From Bacteroidales bacterium UBA1195 (lineage in GTDB: Bacteria > Bacteroidota > Bacteroidia > Bacteroidales > WCHB1-69), in the NCBI GenBank assembly GCA_002309855.1, contig DBYD01000063.1:856-18642 (forward strand): a stretch of DNA of 17,787 nt, in the 5' to 3' direction. Both the position numbers and the translations under genes were made by a program. This document shows, piece after piece, positions 14,127 through 17,787 of the stretch (position 1 is the first letter of the stretch; each line of letters begins with the position of its first letter). The notes beneath the pieces were generated by a model. The model was not told the origin of the DNA and did not search any database. It worked only from the letters and a program-made list of their open reading frames with translations.

Positions 14127-15476
14127 ATGAAAAGGAAGATATATAATACTTTACTGGATTGGAAAAACAGCGGGCAGGGGCGTACTGCCTTGCTGATTGA
14201 TGGCGCACGCCGTGTGGGCAAAAGCTATATTGTCCGTAAATTTGCGCAAAACGAGTATGAATCAGCATTGTTCATTGATTTCGGCAGTGCTTCACCCACT
14301 GTAAAGAAGTTGTTTGATGACTATCTTGATGATTTGGACACTCTTTTCATGCATTTGAACGCCTTTTATCAGGTCAAACTGACTCCCCGCAAGTCGGTGG
14401 TGGTGTTTGACGAAGTGCAGGATTGTCCGAGAGCACGTGCCGCCATAAAGTATCTGGTTGCAGACGGGCGATACGACTATATTGAGACAGGTTCGCTTAC
14501 TTCGTTGCAACGTAATGTGAAAGATATCATTATCCCATCAGAGGAGCGGCATGTGAAAATGTATCCAATGGATTTTGAAGAATTTCTTTGGGCGAACGGC
14601 AATGATATGCTGATGGATTTTATTCGTGACCGTTATATGAAGCAGCAGCCTATGGGGGCGTTGATGCATAGGAAGGCGATAGACCTGTTCAGACAATATC
14701 TGATTGTGGGAGGTATGCCTCAGGCTGTGGCCGCTTTTGTAGAAACACATGACTTTGGACTGACAGACCGTGCCAAGCGTGATATCCTTGACCTGTACCG
14801 TTCAGATATATACAAGTATGCCACAGGTTACGAATCGAAAGTTGCAGCGGTGCTGGATTTGATACCATCACAATTGCAGAAACATGAGAAGCGTTTTAAA
14901 TTGGCAGCTCTTGCAAAGGGTGCAAGGTTCAAGGACTATGAAAATTCTTTCCTATGGTTGAACGATGCAATGATTGTCAATACCTGCCATAATACTACTG
15001 CACCCAATGTCGGATTACGGATGAATATGGAAAACACTACCTTGAAATGCTATCTTGCTGATACGGGGCTTCTTGTCAGTCTTGCTTTTGATGAAAGCGA
15101 TATTGCCGATAAGGAAATCTATCGCAAACTTCTCATGGACAAGCTTGAGATTAACCAGGGGATGATGGTGGAGAATGTCGTTGCGCAAATGCTTCGGACG
15201 GCAGGGCATAAACTTTATTTTTATTCTTCTGCTTCAAGGGATGCGGAGAACCGGATGGAAATAGATTTTCTGATTCGCAAACCCGTGGCGACCAGCCGGC
15301 ATAACATTTCTCCTATTGAGGTGAAGTCTGGTAAGAAATACACAACGCTCTCTTTGCAGAAATTGCGTGCCAAGTTCGGACAATATCTCTCCACATCCTA
15401 TGTTATCCATGACAGGGATATGATTGTCACGGATGATTTAGTGTATCTGCCATATTATATGACCCCATTGCTTTAA
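14127..15476 (+). CDS. AAA ATPase with DUF4143-type C-terminus (ATPase 1)
   Basis: The 449-residue protein (ATG 14127; the frame opens two codons earlier at a GTG) has an AAA_14 ATPase core: Walker A DGARRVGKS (25-33, Lys32), Walker B VVVFDEVQ (91-98, Asp95/Glu96) and a sensor-like ETGSLTS (120-126). A middle helical region has YLIVGGMPQAV. The C-terminal DUF4143 region has CYLADTGLL, then EIDFLI (Asp380) and PIEVKSGKK (Glu398, Lys400). This has the D...ExK spacing of a PD-(D/E)xK nuclease fold. Such ATPases are abundant and patchily distributed in Bacteroidales, with no established function. The gene is AT-richer than its rlmI neighbour, suggesting acquisition. It sits directly after tandem repeat A, and tandem repeat B starts 8 nt after its stop. 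Confidence 0.9.
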   Translation: MKRKIYNTLLDWKNSGQGRTALLIDGARRVGKSYIVRKFAQNEYESALFIDFGSASPTVKKLFDDYLDDLDTLFMHLNAFYQVKLTPRKSVVVFDEVQDCPRARAAIKYLVADGRYDYIETGSLTSLQRNVKDIIIPSEERHVKMYPMDFEEFLWANGNDMLMDFIRDRYMKQQPMGALMHRKAIDLFRQYLIVGGMPQAVAAFVETHDFGLTDRAKRDILDLYRSDIYKYATGYESKVAAVLDLIPSQLQKHEKRFKLAALAKGARFKDYENSFLWLNDAMIVNTCHNTTAPNVGLRMNMENTTLKCYLADTGLLVSLAFDESDIADKEIYRKLLMDKLEINQGMMVENVVAQMLRTAGHKLYFYSSASRDAENRMEIDFLIRKPVATSRHNISPIEVKSGKKYTTLSLQKLRAKFGQYLSTSYVIHDRDMIVTDDLVYLPYYMTPLL

Positions 15477-15484
15477 CAATATAA

Positions 15485-15580
15485 TTGGAAAAAGTTGTGA
15501 AAACAGGCCTCAAAAATTGGAAAAAGTTGTGAAAATTGCCCAAAAAAAATGGAAAAAGTTGTAAAAACAACAATTGTAAA
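15485..15580 (+). repeat. Tandem repeat B, three copies, 32-bp period, before the small membrane-protein gene
   Basis: The core TGGAAAAAGTTGT recurs at 15486, 15518 and 15550, exactly 32 bp apart. Copies 1 and 2 are also identical in the following GAAAA, and copy 3 has TAAAAA-type drift (GTTGTAAAAA). The remainder of the unit varies (CAGGCCTC versus TTGCCCAA). Copy 3 passes into a block shared with the leader of ATPase 2 (from 15566) and ends 3 nt before the ATG at 15583. Confidence 0.93.
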
Positions 15581-15582
15581 AT

Positions 15583-16005
15583 ATGTATAAAAATATGTTA
15601 AGTATTGATAACGAATATAATAACGATAATTTGCAAATGAAGAATAAACGAGATGGTGTAACAGTCAGTAAATGGCGCGGTGTGTGCAGCAAAATCTCTT
15701 TCGGGGCCGGTTTGGCGGCGGTGCTGTTCTTTCTGCTTTTCGGCGTTAGCTGGCTGTTGCTGGACAAAGACACTCATTTGATTGGGCGGCTTGACGAGTG
15801 GATGCTTCATTTGGGCTTTCTCTCGGTGGTCATGACCTTGATTTTCAAACCTGGAAACGGCGACGGCCGATGGTGGAGGAGAACTTTGTTCATAGTTGGA
15901 AAAACGGTTGCCATACTTCTGATACTGTTTTGCTGGATATTGGTGTTCATGTGTACATCTGTAGGGGACAGATGGAGCGATCCTGTTTGGGAAAATATTT
16001 TCTGA
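15583..16005 (+). CDS. Small three-helix membrane protein with ATPase-like N-terminal remnant
   Basis: The frame gives 140 residues from ATG 15583, or 122 from the in-frame ATG 15637. I do not recognise the family. Three hydrophobic segments are visible (about 41-60, 73-88 and 102-125) with charged loops, so it is predicted to be an inner-membrane protein. Residues 1-13 (MYKNMLSIDNEYN) match the start of ATPase 2 (MYKRILNLDNEYN) at 9 of 13 positions, and the DNA match continues into the 5' leader. After that the sequences are unrelated. The simplest reading is that an ATPase gene of this type lost its body and its leader was joined in frame to a membrane-protein gene, whose own start may be 15637. 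Whether the first 18 codons are translated is unknown. Confidence 0.65.
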   Translation: MYKNMLSIDNEYNNDNLQMKNKRDGVTVSKWRGVCSKISFGAGLAAVLFFLLFGVSWLLLDKDTHLIGRLDEWMLHLGFLSVVMTLIFKPGNGDGRWWRRTLFIVGKTVAILLILFCWILVFMCTSVGDRWSDPVWENIF

Positions 16006-16035
16006 AAAAAAAGTGTGCCGCATTGATATTTTGTT

Positions 16036-16043
16036 TACTTTTG
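16036..16043 (+). promoter_or_regulatory. Putative -7 promoter element before tandem repeat C
   Basis: TACTTTTG matches TAnnTTTG exactly. Transcription would begin near 16047-16050, where tandem repeat C begins, so that the repeats would form the 5' leader of the ATPase 2 mRNA. No strong -33 TTTG is visible about 20 nt upstream. Confidence 0.5.
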
Positions 16044-16046
16044 CAT

Positions 16047-16110
16047 TGTAGTTTTATCATAATTTAACGACATATATATGTAGTTTTATCATAATATAAC
16101 AACAATTGTA
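16047..16110 (+). repeat. Tandem repeat C, two copies, 32-bp period, before ATPase gene 2
   Basis: TGTAGTTTTATCATAAT starts at 16047 and again at 16079, 32 bp apart. The matching stretch continues as TTAAC/ATAAC, after which copy 2 enters the block AACAACAATTGTAAAA that also precedes the small membrane-protein gene. Sequence is unlike repeats A and B, but period and position are the same. Confidence 0.88.
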
Positions 16111-16113
16111 AAA

Positions 16114-17253
16114 ATGTATAAACGCATTTTAAACCTTGATAACGAATATAATGATAGCGTTTTTGTTTGGGGTGCACGTCAGGTTGGAAAAACAACGCTT
16201 TTGGAGGATTTGTTTCCGCGTTGCAGGCGTTATGACCTTTTGAAAGCAAAGGATTACAACCGTCTGCTGCGCAGACCGGAGCTGCTGTCGGAGGAATTGG
16301 ACGGTTTGGGTCCTAAAGACACGGTGATTATTGACGAGGTGCAAAAAATACCGCAGCTGCTGGATGAGGTGCATTCGCTTATCCAGCATCGTGGCATCAG
16401 GTTTGTTTTGAGCGGTTCAAGCCCAAGGAAACTCAAACGTCAGGGAGCGAATCTGCTTGGCGGCAGGGCTTCCCGTGAAGTGCTTTATCCGTTTGTAAGT
16501 GCCGAGGTGCCTGATTTTGATATTGTACGTGCCGTCAACAATGGGATGATTCCCCGCCACTATATGGTGGAGAACCCTTGGGACCGTTTTCGGGCATACA
16601 TCAATGTATATTTGAACGAGGAGATAAGGGAGGAGGCCATCTCGCGCAACCTGCAGGTTTTTTCCCGATTCTTGGAGGTTGCGGCGCAGAGTGACGGTGA
16701 AATGCTGGTGTATAAGAATGTGGCACAGGATTGTGGCATAGACTACCGCACTGTGAAATCTTATTTTGAGATACTGCAGGATACGCTTATCGGTTATCTT
16801 GTACCAGGTTTTTCCGCCACTAAGAAGCGCTCTGCTATCCAGGCACCTAAGTTCTATTTTTATGACGTAGGTATTGTGAATTTTCTGCTTGGCCGTCGTA
16901 ACATGAAACCTGGAAACGAAATGTTCGGTCATTCTTTTGAACATTTTATCATTCAAGAACTTGTCGCATGGCTTGGATACCATCACAGTGACGAGAAACT
17001 TGCCTATTGGCGGACGGCTTCCGGCTATGAAGTGGATGCCATTGTCGGCGATGGTCGGGTGGCTATTGAAGTCAAGTCCACCGAGGAGGTGAAGTCACGT
17101 CATCTGCACGGACTCAAGGCTTTTTCCGAAGATTACCCGGAATGCAGGCTGATTGCCGTGTCGTTCGACAGGTATCGCCGTAAAATGAACGGTGTGGAGG
17201 TGATCCCTGTGAATGAGTTCCTTTCTGACTTGTGGTCTGGAGACATATTGTAG
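16114..17253 (+). CDS. AAA ATPase with DUF4143 C-terminus (ATPase 2)
   Basis: The 379-residue protein has Walker A WGARQVGKTTLL (19-30, Lys26), Walker B VIIDEVQKIP (71-80, Asp74/Glu75) and sensor-like LSGSSPRKLKR (99-109). A winged-helix-like segment follows (YKNVAQDCGIDYRTVKSYFEIL), then the DUF4143 region with FYFYDVGIVNFLLG. The C-terminus has YEVDAIV (Asp308) and VAIEVKS (Glu319, Lys321), again the D...ExK arrangement of a PD-(D/E)xK fold. It is only distantly similar to ATPase 1. Biochemical function is not established for this family. A short block of its 5' leader and first codons is duplicated in front of the small membrane-protein gene. Its stop codon abuts a truncated PAP2 gene on the other strand. 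Confidence 0.9.
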   Translation: MYKRILNLDNEYNDSVFVWGARQVGKTTLLEDLFPRCRRYDLLKAKDYNRLLRRPELLSEELDGLGPKDTVIIDEVQKIPQLLDEVHSLIQHRGIRFVLSGSSPRKLKRQGANLLGGRASREVLYPFVSAEVPDFDIVRAVNNGMIPRHYMVENPWDRFRAYINVYLNEEIREEAISRNLQVFSRFLEVAAQSDGEMLVYKNVAQDCGIDYRTVKSYFEILQDTLIGYLVPGFSATKKRSAIQAPKFYFYDVGIVNFLLGRRNMKPGNEMFGHSFEHFIIQELVAWLGYHHSDEKLAYWRTASGYEVDAIVGDGRVAIEVKSTEEVKSRHLHGLKAFSEDYPECRLIAVSFDRYRRKMNGVEVIPVNEFLSDLWSGDIL

Positions 17254-17518
17254 AGTCCCAGCACGGCGGAGGCGGTGCCTATCAGTGCGCCGGCAAGCAC
17301 GTCGGAAGGGTAGTGCACGCCCAGATATAGCCGCGAAAAACCCACTCCGGCGGCCCAAATCACGGAGGGGACAACCACATACCATTTCGGATAGCAGAGG
17401 CATAGCGATGCTCCTGCAGGTGGTTCAGTATGCGGAAATCCACACCCTGCGCCGGAAGTTCCGTCGCAAACGACAGTCCGAGCATCAGGCACAATGGTAA
17501 AGCTGTTCTCAATCGCAT
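17254..17518 (-). pseudogene. Decayed PAP2-superfamily phosphatase gene
   Basis: On the minus strand, ATG 17518 opens a 52-codon frame (to 17360) that starts with a signal peptide (MRLRTALPLCLML...ELPAQ) and GVDFRILNHLQEHR, as PAP2 phosphatase proteins of this phylum do. In a second frame, the sequence ASLCLCYPKWYVVVPSVIW continues into FSRLYLGVHYPSDVLAGALIG, the third PAP2 motif (SR...H...D). The region between, which should hold the KxxxxxxRP and PSGH motifs, is missing, and the two parts are out of frame. A deletion ending around 17400-17420 explains this. The 3' end is also lost, because PAP2 similarity stops at about the stop codon of ATPase 2. An intact gene would encode a membrane or periplasmic lipid or phosphate-ester phosphatase. 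Confidence 0.75.
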
Positions 17519-17555
17519 GAAACGGTGTTTTTGTATATACGAACGGAATACGGCA

Positions 17556-17787
17556 TTACAGTTTTATGCTTTTCCATACAATGAAGTTCACATTTTCGAA
17601 GGAGGCGGCAAGCTTCATCTCCACCCAGGAGGTGAAGGGCTGGTCTTGGGAACGGTAGAATCCGTATGAGTCGGCGCGGATGTCTGCGGCCTGAAAAGCC
17701 AGGAGCAGTGAGGCGTCGTTGCTGTCGGGGATCCCCACACACAAGGCCGCTCCACGCGTGCCACTGGCACTTGTGACATCTGGCTCT
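17556..17787 (-). CDS. 3' end of an unrecognised gene running off the window
   Basis: The minus-strand frame is open from the right edge to a TAA at 17556-17558, giving 76 residues (beginning EPDVTSASGTRG, ending ENVNFIVWKSIKL). Residue composition and alternating hydrophobic pattern suggest a beta-rich domain. I do not recognise the family. It stops 37 nt before the start of the PAP2 remnant on the same strand, so the two may once have shared a transcript. An alternative frame at 17509-17742 is open by chance. Without the 5' part the call is only that a protein-coding frame is likely. Confidence 0.55.
   Translation of the reverse strand, partial: EPDVTSASGTRGAALCVGIPDSNDASLLLAFQAADIRADSYGFYRSQDQPFTSWVEMKLAASFENVNFIVWKSIKL

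Noticed and set aside
13970..14221. Minus-strand 83-residue frame with an 11-residue repeat (TQNEIF core)
   Set aside because: A 33-bp DNA repeat is a multiple of three, so any open frame through it gives a repeating peptide. It overlaps rlmI and ATPase 1 antisense, and repeats B and C, with 32-bp period, cannot encode an equivalent.
14034..16110. Possible CRISPR arrays
   Set aside because: Only two or three copies per array, and the regular unit is 32-33 bp including a 10-20-bp variable part, too short for spacers. No cas genes are present.
14127..17253. A toxin-antitoxin, restriction-modification or known phage-defence system
   Set aside because: No methyltransferase, antitoxin-like regulator or known defence partner is present. 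The nuclease-like residues alone do not justify the label.
14019..17253. Insertion sequence or integrative element
   Set aside because: No transposase, integrase, tRNA attachment site or terminal inverted repeats could be found at either end.

Overview
The window reads as chromosomal DNA of a Bacteroidota bacterium, most likely order Bacteroidales. The grounds are a short serine-pathway dehydrogenase with a Lys-Lys-Met-Gly active-site segment, the folC/nadD and exbB/exbD/tonB-type gene groups, LemA/TPM/GlsB membrane proteins, DUF4143-type AAA ATPases, and several TAnnTTTG -7 promoter elements, which are characteristic of this phylum. Genus cannot be fixed from the sequence.

Left part (1-9925, all + strand): the 3' end of serA, a terminator, ruvC, a lipoprotein serpin, and a three-copy hairpin repeat. 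These are followed by a phosphofructokinase with pyrophosphate-type active-site residues, then an exbB-exbD-tonB-like envelope energy-transduction operon. The tightly packed folC-nadD-glnS-Rieske-like lipoprotein series closes this part, with 1-nt and 8-nt overlaps at two of its junctions.

Middle part (9918-12750, - strand): a four-gene operon read glsB-like, lemA, TPM-domain gene, DUF4105 membrane protein, with gaps of 2-10 nt. It runs tail-to-tail into the Rieske-like gene with an 8-nt overlap. A compact divergent promoter region built on a 13-bp inverted repeat separates it from rlmI (23S rRNA methyltransferase, + strand).

Right part (14019-17253): a visibly AT-richer accessory island. 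It holds two AAA ATPases of the AAA_14 + DUF4143 architecture, with a small membrane-protein gene between them. Each of the three genes is immediately preceded by its own tandem repeat of 32-33-bp period, and the three repeats differ in sequence. The small membrane-protein gene starts with the leader and first 13 or so codons of an ATPase gene of the same kind as its neighbour, so it looks like a fusion or replacement product. This is the most unusual feature of the window. The island abuts a decayed PAP2-phosphatase gene (- strand), and the 3' end of an unrecognised gene (- strand) runs off the right edge.
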